DNA from: JAAYKM01 sp964411235 | GTDB taxonomy: Bacteria > Desulfobacterota > Syntrophia > Syntrophales > JAAYKM01 | Length of the DNA: 13,077 nucleotides | Direction: 5' to 3' | NCBI GenBank assembly: GCA_964411235.1 | Contig: CAYPKE010000062.1 | Coordinates: 1 to 13,077, forward strand | Shown here: in pieces, positions 6,606 through 13,077 of the stretch | Numbering within the stretch: position 1 is the first letter of the stretch | How the letters are laid out: every line of letters begins with the position of its first letter | Notes under the pieces: generated by a model | The model's database searches: none | The model's input: the letters and a program-made list of their open reading frames with translations, nothing else | Told to the model about the DNA's origin: nothing | Program-made: the position numbers and the translations under genes

Positions 6606-8678
6606 ATGGCCGCAGAAACCACACAAAATACCTACAACTGGGACTGGCTGAAGAGCAACAGCGCCATCATGGCGCTGGCCGTGATCGGGATTCTGGCCAT
6701 CATGGTGGTCCCCCTGCCGAAGGCGGTTCTCGATATTCTTCTTTCGTTCAATATCACCGTCGCCATGATTATCCTGCTCATGGCGATGTTTGTGCTGAAG
6801 CCCCTCGATTTTTCAGCGTTTCCCTCGGTGCTGCTCATCGCCACCCTGTTCCGCCTGGCATTGAACGTGGCCTCCACGCGCCTGATTCTGCTGCAGGGGG
6901 CCGAGGGAGCGGATGCAGCGGGACAGGTAATCAAGGCCTTCGGCACGTTCGTCGTCGGCGGGAATTTTGTCGTCGGGCTGATCGTTTTCGCGGTCCTCGT
7001 GCTGATCAACTTTGTCGTGATCACCAAGGGTGCCACCCGCATTGCCGAAGTGGCCGCCCGGTTCACCCTTGATGCCATGCCCGGCAAGCAGATGAGCATC
7101 GACGCGGACTTGAATGCGGGCATGATTTCGGAAACGGAAGCACGCCGCCGGCGCGGCGATGTCGAAAAGGAAGCGAATTTCTACGGCGCCATGGACGGTG
7201 CGAGCAAGTTCGTCCGGGGCGACGCCGTTGCCGGGATCATCATCGTGCTGATCAATATCATCGGCGGCCTGATCGTCGGGATCCTGCAGAATGGCATGAC
7301 CGCCGGCGAGGCGGCAAGGGCCTATACCCTGTTGACGGTGGGCGATGGTCTGGTGACGCAGGTTCCGGCCCTGATCGTGTCGACCGCCGCCGGTATGCTT
7401 GTGACGCGCAACACCGCGTCGACCGACCTGGGGACCGAGCTTCAGGCCCAGTTGTTCATGCATCCCCGGGCCATTGCCACGGCGGCGGGCATGCTCTTCA
7501 TTTTCGCCCTGATTCCCGGAATGCCGAAGCTGGCCTTCTTCACCATCGCCCTGGTGATGGGCGGTCTGGCCTTCAAACTTTACCGGGCGAAGGCGGCTGT
7601 TCCGGAAATCGAGGAGGAAGCGCCGCCGCCGGAGCCGTCGGACACGCAGGATCTCTTTGTTCCGCTCGATCCCCTGGGGCTGGAGGTGGGTTACGGGCTC
7701 ATTTCCCTGGTGGATGCTTCGCAGGGCGGCGAACTCCTTCAGCGGATCAAGATGCTTCGGAAGCAGTTGGCCATGGAGATGGGATTCGTCATGCCGGCGA
7801 TCCACATCCGTGACAACCTGCAGCTGAAGACGAACGAATACTCCTTTTTGATGAAAGGTGTCGAAATCGCCCGGGGAGAGTTGATGCCCGGACATCACCT
7901 GGTGATTCTGTCCGATGACAAGGGTCCGAAGATAAGGGGCATTGAAACCAAGGAACCCGCCTTTGGTCTTCCCGCTGTTTGGATTCCCGATCGGGAAAAG
8001 GAAGGTGTGCAGGCGAAGGGACTGATCGTCGTGGATCCCGCCACGGTGATTACCACCCATGTGACTGAAATCGTCAAATCCCATGCCGATGAGCTGCTGG
8101 GACGTCAGGAAGTGCAATCGATGCTGGATCAGCTGGGCCAGACCTATCCCAAGATTGTCGAGGAGCTGGTGCCGAAGGTAGTCCCCCTGGGGGTGCTGCA
8201 GAAGGTGCTCCAGCGGCTGCTGCGCGAGCGGATTTCTATCCGCAGCCTCCTGACGATTATCGAGATGCTGGCGGATTATGTGACCATCACGAAGAACGTC
8301 GATATTCTGACGGGCTATGTCCGGCAGGCCCTGGCTCGAACCATAACCAAGCAGTACGAGGATGCCGAGGGGAACATCAACGTCATGATGGTTTCTCCGG
8401 AAATCGAGGACATCATCAACCGTTCGATTCAGCATACGGAGTATGAATCTTTCGTGTCGCCGGACCCCAACACGGTGCGCCAGGTCGTCGCCAACCTCCA
8501 GAAGGGAATCGGCACCTTTACCTCCCAGGGACTGCAGCCGATCGTCCTGTGTTCTCCGGGGGTGCGTATCCATCTGCGCAATATCTTGGAGCGTTTTTTC
8601 CCCAACATGGTGGTGCTGTCCCACAATGAAATTTCCCGGGAGGCAAGCATCCGTTCACTAGGAATGGTGGAGTTGTAG
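6606..8678 (+). CDS. flhA: Flagellar export gate protein FlhA
   Basis: FlhA forms the nonameric export ring; its membrane part couples export to proton flow and its cytoplasmic domain docks chaperone-substrate complexes. From the ATG at 6606 the product is 690 residues, the usual size. The N-terminal half has about eight membrane helices. The FHIPEP-family signature lies at about 141-172 (ITKGATRIAEVAARF, then LDAMPGKQMSIDADLNAG), followed by EKEANFYGAMDGASKFVRGD, whose Asp206 probably matches the essential Asp208 of Salmonella. The C-terminal half, from about residue 345, is the soluble domain. The ATG follows the flhB stop after one nucleotide, suggesting reinitiation. An in-frame GTG at 6591 inside flhB has a closer AAGGA (6581-6585) and would add five residues; I prefer the ATG because the upstream residues look unlike the family. 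Confidence 0.96.
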   Translation: MAAETTQNTYNWDWLKSNSAIMALAVIGILAIMVVPLPKAVLDILLSFNITVAMIILLMAMFVLKPLDFSAFPSVLLIATLFRLALNVASTRLILLQGAEGADAAGQVIKAFGTFVVGGNFVVGLIVFAVLVLINFVVITKGATRIAEVAARFTLDAMPGKQMSIDADLNAGMISETEARRRRGDVEKEANFYGAMDGASKFVRGDAVAGIIIVLINIIGGLIVGILQNGMTAGEAARAYTLLTVGDGLVTQVPALIVSTAAGMLVTRNTASTDLGTELQAQLFMHPRAIATAAGMLFIFALIPGMPKLAFFTIALVMGGLAFKLYRAKAAVPEIEEEAPPPEPSDTQDLFVPLDPLGLEVGYGLISLVDASQGGELLQRIKMLRKQLAMEMGFVMPAIHIRDNLQLKTNEYSFLMKGVEIARGELMPGHHLVILSDDKGPKIRGIETKEPAFGLPAVWIPDREKEGVQAKGLIVVDPATVITTHVTEIVKSHADELLGRQEVQSMLDQLGQTYPKIVEELVPKVVPLGVLQKVLQRLLRERISIRSLLTIIEMLADYVTITKNVDILTGYVRQALARTITKQYEDAEGNINVMMVSPEIEDIINRSIQHTEYESFVSPDPNTVRQVVANLQKGIGTFTSQGLQPIVLCSPGVRIHLRNILERFFPNMVVLSHNEISREASIRSLGMVEL

Positions 8679-8679
8679 C

Positions 8680-9858
8680 ATGCAGATCAAGCGTTACGAA
8701 GCAAGAAACATTCAGGAAGCCCTGGGGCGTATCAGAAAGGAGTTGGGGGCGGACGCCATCATTTTGTCGAGCAAGGAATATGAAGGGCCCAAAGGCCCCC
8801 AGGTGGAAGTGGTGGCGGCCAAGGACGGGGATGCGGCCACCGGCCGCCGTCCGGGCGTCCTGCGGCTTGCCGCGGGCGTAAAGGCCCCGGCGGCTGCCGT
8901 CGCGCCGCCGGAGGAGAAAGGACCCGAATGGGAATCCCTTAAGGAGGATATCGGCGAGCTCAAGGCGCTCCTGCGGAGGCTGAAGAAGCGGGATGCGCTG
9001 TTCGATGACTTCGGCGAGGTCAAGGAGCGGCTCAATATCCTGTTCGACCTTCTGGGCCTCAAGGACAAGGGGGGAAAACATCCCCTGTCGCAGGTCTATT
9101 CGCGTCTGGTTGCCCAGGGGGTTTCCAGGGAAAGCGCCTGCGTTCTCCTGGAGCTGCTGGGACGCGGCGGCATGGCGGACCGGATCGGCGCCCCGGAAGA
9201 GGGGATGAAGATGGTCGAAGACCTGATCCGTGGCCGTTTCAAGCGCAAACAGGGCTCCGGCAACAGGGGGAGAATCAAGATCCTGCTGGGGCCTACCGGG
9301 GTGGGCAAGACGACGACCATTGCGAAGCTGGCCGCGCATTACGCCCTGGGTGAAAAGCTTCGGGTGGGCCTGGCGACGACGGATACGTTCCGCATCGCCG
9401 CTCCCGAGCAGTTGAAAACCTACGCCCGCATCATGGACCTGCCGATGCAGGTTGCGGCGGATGCCGCCGCCATGGACCGGGCGCTGGAACAGTTCGCCGA
9501 TCGCGATATCATCCTTGTCGACACGCCCGGCATGGGCCTGAACGACCGGAGTCATTTTGAAAGGGTGAAGGGACTGTTCGGCCCGAGGGAGGACACGGAG
9601 ACAAGCCTTCTGCTGAGCCTTGCTTCCAGCCGGGAAAATCTCTTCGATACCCTGGCCTGTTTTGATGATCTGCGGATCGACCAGTTGATTCTGACCAAGG
9701 TGGACGAGTGCCGGCGCTTCGGGTTCCTCTTCGATCTGATGGATAAGGCCGGAAAGCCTGTTCCCTATGTGACGACAGGGCAGAATGTGCCGAAGGATAT
9801 CTGTGCGGTGAACTCAGGCGATCTGGCCAGGCTGATTGTCGGGGGCACACTGCATTAA
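8680..9858 (+). CDS. flhF: Flagellar SRP-type GTPase FlhF
   Basis: FlhF is an SRP-family GTPase that marks the site, usually the pole, of flagellum assembly. The 392-residue product has a basic N-terminal region (MQIKRYEARNIQEALGRIR), a variable linker rich in Ala and Pro, and an NG GTPase domain from about residue 110. Visible motifs are GPTGVGKTTT (204-213, P-loop), TTDTFRIAAPEQL (about 233-245), DTPGMG (281-286, G3) and TKVDE (339-343, G4). Many SRP GTPases have DTAGR at G3; here Pro and Met replace Ala and Arg. The ATG lies one nucleotide after the flhA stop, in the same TAGCATG joint as flhB-flhA. The next gene encodes its partner FlhG. Confidence 0.95.
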   Translation: MQIKRYEARNIQEALGRIRKELGADAIILSSKEYEGPKGPQVEVVAAKDGDAATGRRPGVLRLAAGVKAPAAAVAPPEEKGPEWESLKEDIGELKALLRRLKKRDALFDDFGEVKERLNILFDLLGLKDKGGKHPLSQVYSRLVAQGVSRESACVLLELLGRGGMADRIGAPEEGMKMVEDLIRGRFKRKQGSGNRGRIKILLGPTGVGKTTTIAKLAAHYALGEKLRVGLATTDTFRIAAPEQLKTYARIMDLPMQVAADAAAMDRALEQFADRDIILVDTPGMGLNDRSHFERVKGLFGPREDTETSLLLSLASSRENLFDTLACFDDLRIDQLILTKVDECRRFGFLFDLMDKAGKPVPYVTTGQNVPKDICAVNSGDLARLIVGGTLH

Positions 9859-9874
9859 CCTGAACGCCTTCAGG
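9859..9874 (+). other. Hairpin between flhF and flhG
   Basis: CCTGAA at 9859-9864 pairs perfectly with TTCAGG at 9869-9874 around CGCC, starting on the base after the flhF stop. No T-run follows, so it is probably not a terminator. It covers the only purine-rich stretch upstream of the ATG at 9891, so it may affect flhG translation or mRNA processing (inference). Confidence 0.4.
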
Positions 9875-9890
9875 GCAGACCATAATATAC

Positions 9891-10820
9891 ATGACCGGAA
9901 AAGATGAGAGGATAAAAAAATTGGATCAGGCGTCTGCACTCAGGGAAATGAAAGACACGGTGGCCGCCGTCCGCGGCAGGGTCGCCGTCGCCTCCGCAGC
10001 GGAGAAAAGAGCGGGTTATCGCCCCAGCAACCGGGTTCGTGTGATTGCCGTGACCAGCGGGAAAGGCGGCGTCGGCAAGACGAATATTTCGGCCAACCTT
10101 GCCTATCTCCTGTGCCGAATGAAGAAAAAGGTCCTCGTCCTCGACGCCGATGCCGGGTTGGCCAACATCGATGTGATCCTGGGCCTGATGCCGAAATACA
10201 ATCTTTATCATGTTCTTGCGGGGGAAAAGTCCTTGCAGGAAGTTCTTATCCAGGGGCCCGGCGGTTTCATGATTCTTCCTTCCGCCTCCGGGATTCAGGA
10301 GATGTCCGACCTTTCAAGAGGATGCAAGCTGACGCTTCTGGATGAGGTGAAATCCCTGCGGGAAAACCTGGATTTTATGCTGATCGACACGGGAGCCGGG
10401 ATTGCCGGAAACGTGATGTACTTCAACATGGCGGCTCAGGAGATCATCGTCGTCACCACGCCTGAACCGACGGCGATGACCGATGCCTATGCCCTGATCA
10501 AGGTTCTCTGCCAGCGCCACGCGAAGGATCGCTTCCGGATTCTGGTGAACATGGTGAAAAGCGAAGAGGAAGCGAAGGAGGTCTTTGCCCGCCTGAACCA
10601 GGCCACGAACCATTTTCTGAACGTGTCCGTGGAGTATCTCGGTCATGTGATGCAGGATGGGCATATTTCGGATTCCGTACGCAAACAGAAACCTTTTGTT
10701 TCCCTTTTCCCGCATTCGCCGGCGGCCAGGTGCCTCCAGGGCCTGGCGGAAAAGATCAGCCGGGAAGAGCCGGATGTGGACACGACGGGCACCCTGGGCT
10801 TTTTCTGGGATGCCGTGTAA
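9891..10820 (+). CDS. flhG: Flagellar number regulator FlhG (MinD/ParA-type ATPase)
   Basis: FlhG (also FleN or YlxH) is a MinD-like ATPase that restrains flagellar number and stimulates FlhF GTPase. The 309-residue product, counted from the ATG, carries the N-terminal FlhF-activating motif DQASALR at residues 12-18 (DQAxxLR in the family). The deviant Walker A is SGKGGVGKT at 56-64 with signature Lys58, followed by LVLDADAGLANID at about 82-94 and the switch segment DTGAGI at 166-171. The C-terminal part (about 275-290) could form the membrane-targeting helix. The ATG lacks a well-spaced ribosome site. An in-frame TTG at 9921 has GAGAGGA at 9906-9912, 8 nt upstream, and would give a protein starting MDQASALR, so the true start may be 9921 (299 residues). 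Confidence 0.94.
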   Translation: MTGKDERIKKLDQASALREMKDTVAAVRGRVAVASAAEKRAGYRPSNRVRVIAVTSGKGGVGKTNISANLAYLLCRMKKKVLVLDADAGLANIDVILGLMPKYNLYHVLAGEKSLQEVLIQGPGGFMILPSASGIQEMSDLSRGCKLTLLDEVKSLRENLDFMLIDTGAGIAGNVMYFNMAAQEIIVVTTPEPTAMTDAYALIKVLCQRHAKDRFRILVNMVKSEEEAKEVFARLNQATNHFLNVSVEYLGHVMQDGHISDSVRKQKPFVSLFPHSPAARCLQGLAEKISREEPDVDTTGTLGFFWDAV

Positions 10821-10828
10821 GGGCGACC

Positions 10829-11539
10829 GTGACGAAGAAAGAACGCGATCAACTGATCATGAAATATGTTCCTCTCGTGAAGAATGTGGTGGGTCGGATT
10901 ACAGCCCGCTTACCCGCACACGTGGCCGATCGGGAGGACCTGATCCATGTCGGGATTATCGGCCTCATGTCGGCCCTGGAGAAGTACGACACAGGGCGGA
11001 ACGTGCAGTTTGAGACCTACGCCCGCTTTCGGATCAGGGGGGCGGTGCTTGATGAAATGCGGGCCCGGGACTGGGTTCCGCGTTCCACGCGCAGCAAGGA
11101 CAACAAGCTGGAGAACGCCTTTGCGAAGCTGCAGGCGAAGCTCGGGCGCAACCCCGAAGAGGAAGAGGTCGCCGCTTATCTGAAACTGACGATGGATGAG
11201 TATTACCAGCTTCTGGACGAATCCCGCTGCATCACCATGATCAGCAGCGAAGATCTGCCCGGGGACTATCTCGATCGCCTCAGCCGGGAAGAAATGCTGG
11301 ATGCGGTGGAGAAGGGGAATCCCCTGGAGCTCCTGAAGAGCAGCGAACTGCAGGAGGGAATGAAAAATGCCGTCGACCGTCTGCCCGAGAAAGAAAGGCT
11401 GGTGCTGGCTCTTTACTATTACGAGGAGCTGACGATGAAGGAAATCGGAAAGGTCCTCGATCTGACCGAATCGCGGGTCTGTCAGCTCCATACGCAGGCC
11501 GTCCTTCGGCTCCGCGGCATGACGGTGCACCTGCATTGA
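10829..11539 (+). CDS. fliA: Flagellar sigma factor FliA (sigma-28, GTG start)
   Basis: FliA directs RNA polymerase to late flagellar and chemotaxis promoters. With a GTG start at 10829 the product is 236 residues, the usual FliA length. Region 2 spans about residues 10-82 (YVPLVKNVVGRI, DLIHVGIIGLMSALEKYD, FETYARFRIRGAVLDEMRARDW). WVPRSTR leads into region 3, and region 4 spans about 178-230, with LPEKERLVLALYYYEELTMKEIG and the recognition helix LTESRVCQLHTQAVLRLR. AAGGG lies 5 nt before the GTG, and the gene begins 8 nt after flhG. A longer frame running back into flhG has no family likeness. Promoter recognition residues look intact; its anti-sigma factor FlgM is not in the window. Confidence 0.95.
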   Translation: MTKKERDQLIMKYVPLVKNVVGRITARLPAHVADREDLIHVGIIGLMSALEKYDTGRNVQFETYARFRIRGAVLDEMRARDWVPRSTRSKDNKLENAFAKLQAKLGRNPEEEEVAAYLKLTMDEYYQLLDESRCITMISSEDLPGDYLDRLSREEMLDAVEKGNPLELLKSSELQEGMKNAVDRLPEKERLVLALYYYEELTMKEIGKVLDLTESRVCQLHTQAVLRLRGMTVHLH

Positions 11540-11570
11540 CCGGTTGTCATATCCGGCCGGCTGAAAAAAG

Positions 11571-12152
11571 ATGATGAGAAAAGCGGAACTTGATAAAATG
11601 GACCTCCCTGAGCTTCAGGAGAAGGTTCCACCTCCGGAGGCAACGGAGCCGGAGACGGAAGCGGCCGCGCCGGGGGAATCTCCGGCGGGGTGGCTGGCTT
11701 CACGGGGAAGGCGCTTCCAACTGGTTCTCTTCGGGACAGCCGGATGCCTGCTTCTTGCCGGGATCGCCCTTGGAATATGGGGTGCCGTGGGCCTGTACCA
11801 GGAAAAGAAAGCGGCCCAGGCCCGGGAGAAGGCTGCGCAGGCCATGGTCGAGGCGGTGCCGCGCATCGTCTTCCGTGATTTTTCAGTACCCCTGCAAGAC
11901 GGGAACGGTTATCGCGTGCTGCTGATCAGCTTTGTCGCGGAAATGGGGAACAAAAGGAAGCAGGCCGACCTGAACAGCAATGCCGGGGTTCGTCGCCAGG
12001 TCCTGAATGCCATCCGGATGCGAGGGGCCGATCTGGTGACCTCCGCCGAAGAGCGAGAGTTGCTGAAGCAGGATCTGGTCGTGCTGATCAACCAGATTCT
12101 CGGCGAAGGGGCGGTCACCAACGTTTATCTGACGGATTTCACACTGATATAG
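11571..12152 (+). CDS. FliL-family membrane protein (second copy)
   Basis: The 193-residue product has a Pro/Glu-rich cytoplasmic N-terminus (about 1-45), one membrane helix (about 49-75), a short charged helix (about 77-95) and a periplasmic domain. The last 55 residues parallel FliL at 950-1450 position by position: VRRQVLNAI against VRDSILELL, ADLVTSAEERELLKQDLVVLIN against ADLADAPGKQRLREEIILRVN, and TNVYLTDFTLI against AKVYFSEFVIQ. This supports membership in the FliL family by pattern, not by search. The role is unknown; a stator-associated or basal-body function is inferred from family and from its place directly after fliA. The start is uncertain: 11571, 11574 and 11598 are in-frame ATGs and none has a strong ribosome site. 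Confidence 0.75.
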   Translation: MMRKAELDKMDLPELQEKVPPPEATEPETEAAAPGESPAGWLASRGRRFQLVLFGTAGCLLLAGIALGIWGAVGLYQEKKAAQAREKAAQAMVEAVPRIVFRDFSVPLQDGNGYRVLLISFVAEMGNKRKQADLNSNAGVRRQVLNAIRMRGADLVTSAEERELLKQDLVVLINQILGEGAVTNVYLTDFTLI

Positions 12153-12207
12153 GCCATGATCGCGGCGTGTCCTGCTGCATCGGCCCTGGGGAAAAAGGAG
12201 GAAAGTG

Positions 12208-12978
12208 ATGGAGAGAACGGAATGTTACCATGTCCTGCGGGAGCAATTCCTGTCAACCATGTATGAAGAGCTCATGCCGGGGATACTCCATAATTTCGCC
12301 AATCCCCTGAACGGCATCATGGGGCGCTCCAAGCTTCTCCAGCGCAGGCTCGATGATCACCTCCGCAAAATCAAGGAGCATTATCCCGATGTGGCCTTTG
12401 CCATGCGAGAGGATTATGAGAAACTCCAGAAGGACGTTGCATCCATCAACCAGGAGTCAGACAAGTTCTCCGACCTGTTCTGGGATGTTGCCAGAAAGTT
12501 TCAGGGGATTGCGGAGGAGCGACCGGAAAAGATCAATCTATCTCAGCTGCTCCAGGCGGAAATGCGCTTTACGGATTTTTATCTGGGGTTCAAGCACGAA
12601 GTGAAGAAAAGCCTGCATTTCGAGGAGGATTTGCCCGATGTGACGGGTCTGCTTGCCGATTATTCTTTGAGCCTTTTTGCCTTCATCCGCAGGGCCATGA
12701 TGGCCATGAAAGGCGCTCCCGTCAAGGAGTTTTCTGTTGCCACGGGGCACGACGACCGGACGGTCCATGTCCGCCTGCGGGATACGGGGACCCCTTTTGC
12801 GGAGGAGAGCTTTCGCTTCATTGACTGCCTGAACGCCGGCGACGCCTGGACCGTGCCGCCGTCCCCGGAAGGGGGGGTGCTGCATGCCTGTGTGCTTCTC
12901 CGCCATTACGGGGGGCAGGTGCGTCTCGTTTCGGATCCATCATTCAACGAAGTGACGGTGACCGTTCCTTATCGCTAG
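12208..12978 (+). CDS. Small soluble histidine-kinase-like protein, possible phosphotransferase
   Basis: The 256-residue product has no membrane segment. An H-box-like helix at about residues 22-48 contains ILHNFANPLNGIMGRSKLL, with His28 as the candidate phosphorylation site and the family-typical NPL after it. A long second helix (about 65-105) completes a possible dimerisation and phosphotransfer domain. The C-terminal half resembles a histidine-kinase ATPase fold but is degenerate: the N-box position reads FIRRAMMAM with no Asn, the G1 box is DTGTP with the second Gly lost, and the G2-like segment GGVLHACVLLRHYGGQVRL remains. This resembles ChpT or Spo0B phosphotransferases, or an inactive kinase (inference). 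ATG 12208 is chosen because AAGGAGG at 12195-12201 is 6 nt away; GTG 12205 would be only 3 nt away. Regulation of flagellar genes is plausible from context only. Confidence 0.7.
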   Translation: MERTECYHVLREQFLSTMYEELMPGILHNFANPLNGIMGRSKLLQRRLDDHLRKIKEHYPDVAFAMREDYEKLQKDVASINQESDKFSDLFWDVARKFQGIAEERPEKINLSQLLQAEMRFTDFYLGFKHEVKKSLHFEEDLPDVTGLLADYSLSLFAFIRRAMMAMKGAPVKEFSVATGHDDRTVHVRLRDTGTPFAEESFRFIDCLNAGDAWTVPPSPEGGVLHACVLLRHYGGQVRLVSDPSFNEVTVTVPYR

Positions 12979-12993
12979 GGGAGGCAGTGTGAG

Positions 12994-13077
12994 ATGGCAG
13001 GGCAGAGCTTTTCAGGCAAGGATTCCCGGCGCGTGATGACGGAGCATCGTGCGGGAGAAGGGCATGATGCAGGGGGG
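12994..13077 (+). CDS. Unrecognised protein, N-terminal fragment
   Basis: An ATG at 12994 opens a frame that stays open to the window edge (28 codons). GGGGAGG at 12978-12984, overlapping the last base of the preceding stop, lies 9 nt before it, a good ribosome-site spacing. The visible residues, MAGQSFSGKDSRRVMTEHR, are hydrophilic and do not identify a family. It is close enough to the kinase-like gene to be co-transcribed. The other forward start nearby, GTG at 12989, meets a stop within 16 codons. Confidence 0.5.
   Translation, partial: MAGQSFSGKDSRRVMTEHRAGEGHDAGG

Noticed and set aside
6813..8624. Long open frame of about 600 codons on the minus strand under flhA
   Set aside because: It lies wholly antisense to a clear flhA, is rich in His, Gln and Asp as expected from mirrored GC-rich codons, and shows no family motifs.
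10730..10828. Upstream extension of fliA into flhG
   Set aside because: The extra 33 residues are Gly/Pro-rich and unlike any sigma factor. GTG 10829 has a ribosome site and gives the standard length.
1..13077. CRISPR arrays, tRNA or rRNA genes, insertion sequences
   Set aside because: No regularly spaced repeats, no tRNA T-loop signatures in the gaps, and no transposase-like frames were seen.

Overview
The window is a dense, single-strand (+) flagellar gene block. It runs from the stator (MotB) through the switch complex (FliM, FliN) and the export gate (FliO, FliP, FliQ, FliR, FlhB, FlhA) to the placement and regulatory genes (FlhF, FlhG, sigma-28 FliA). Two less familiar genes and the first codons of a third follow. 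The OmpA-type MotB proteins indicate a Gram-negative cell. The order motB-fliL-fliM-fliN-fliO-fliP-fliQ-fliR-flhB-flhA-flhF-flhG-fliA and the GC-rich codon use fit a motile deltaproteobacterium in the old sense (Desulfobacterota, for example Syntrophales or Geobacter-like lineages). The lineage is inferred from layout and general protein character; no search was run.

Layout: 1-212 is the C-terminal end of a first MotB/OmpA-like protein, cut by the window edge. 226-936 is a complete second MotB-like protein. 950-1450 is fliL, 1497-2498 fliM, and 2485-2952 fliN, which overlaps fliM by 14 nt. 2970-3368 is fliO and 3365-4144 fliP (ATGA overlap). A 204-nt non-coding spacer (4145-4348) with repeats and two alternative hairpin sets breaks the otherwise tight packing before fliQ (4349-4618). 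fliR (TTG start), flhB, flhA and flhF follow, then flhG and fliA (GTG start). The tail holds a second FliL-family protein (11571-12152), a small soluble histidine-kinase-like protein with a degenerate ATPase domain (12208-12978), and an unrecognised partial CDS from 12994.

How they work together: MotB proteins anchor the stator to peptidoglycan, and FliL is linked to stator function. FliM and FliN form the C-ring that receives CheY-P and sets rotation direction. FliPQR with FlhB and FlhA form the flagellar type III export gate, assisted by FliO. FlhF and FlhG set number and position, which suggests polar flagella. FliA switches on late genes. Spacings are mostly under 50 nt, two junctions are identical TAGCATG stop-start joints, and no convincing terminator is visible, so the block is probably one or a few long transcripts.

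Points most worth a second look are the structured fliP-fliQ spacer, the ChpT/Spo0B-like degenerate kinase, the second FliL after fliA, the FliM-like N-terminal motif on FliN, and the flhF-flhG junction, where a TTG start looks better supported than the ATG.
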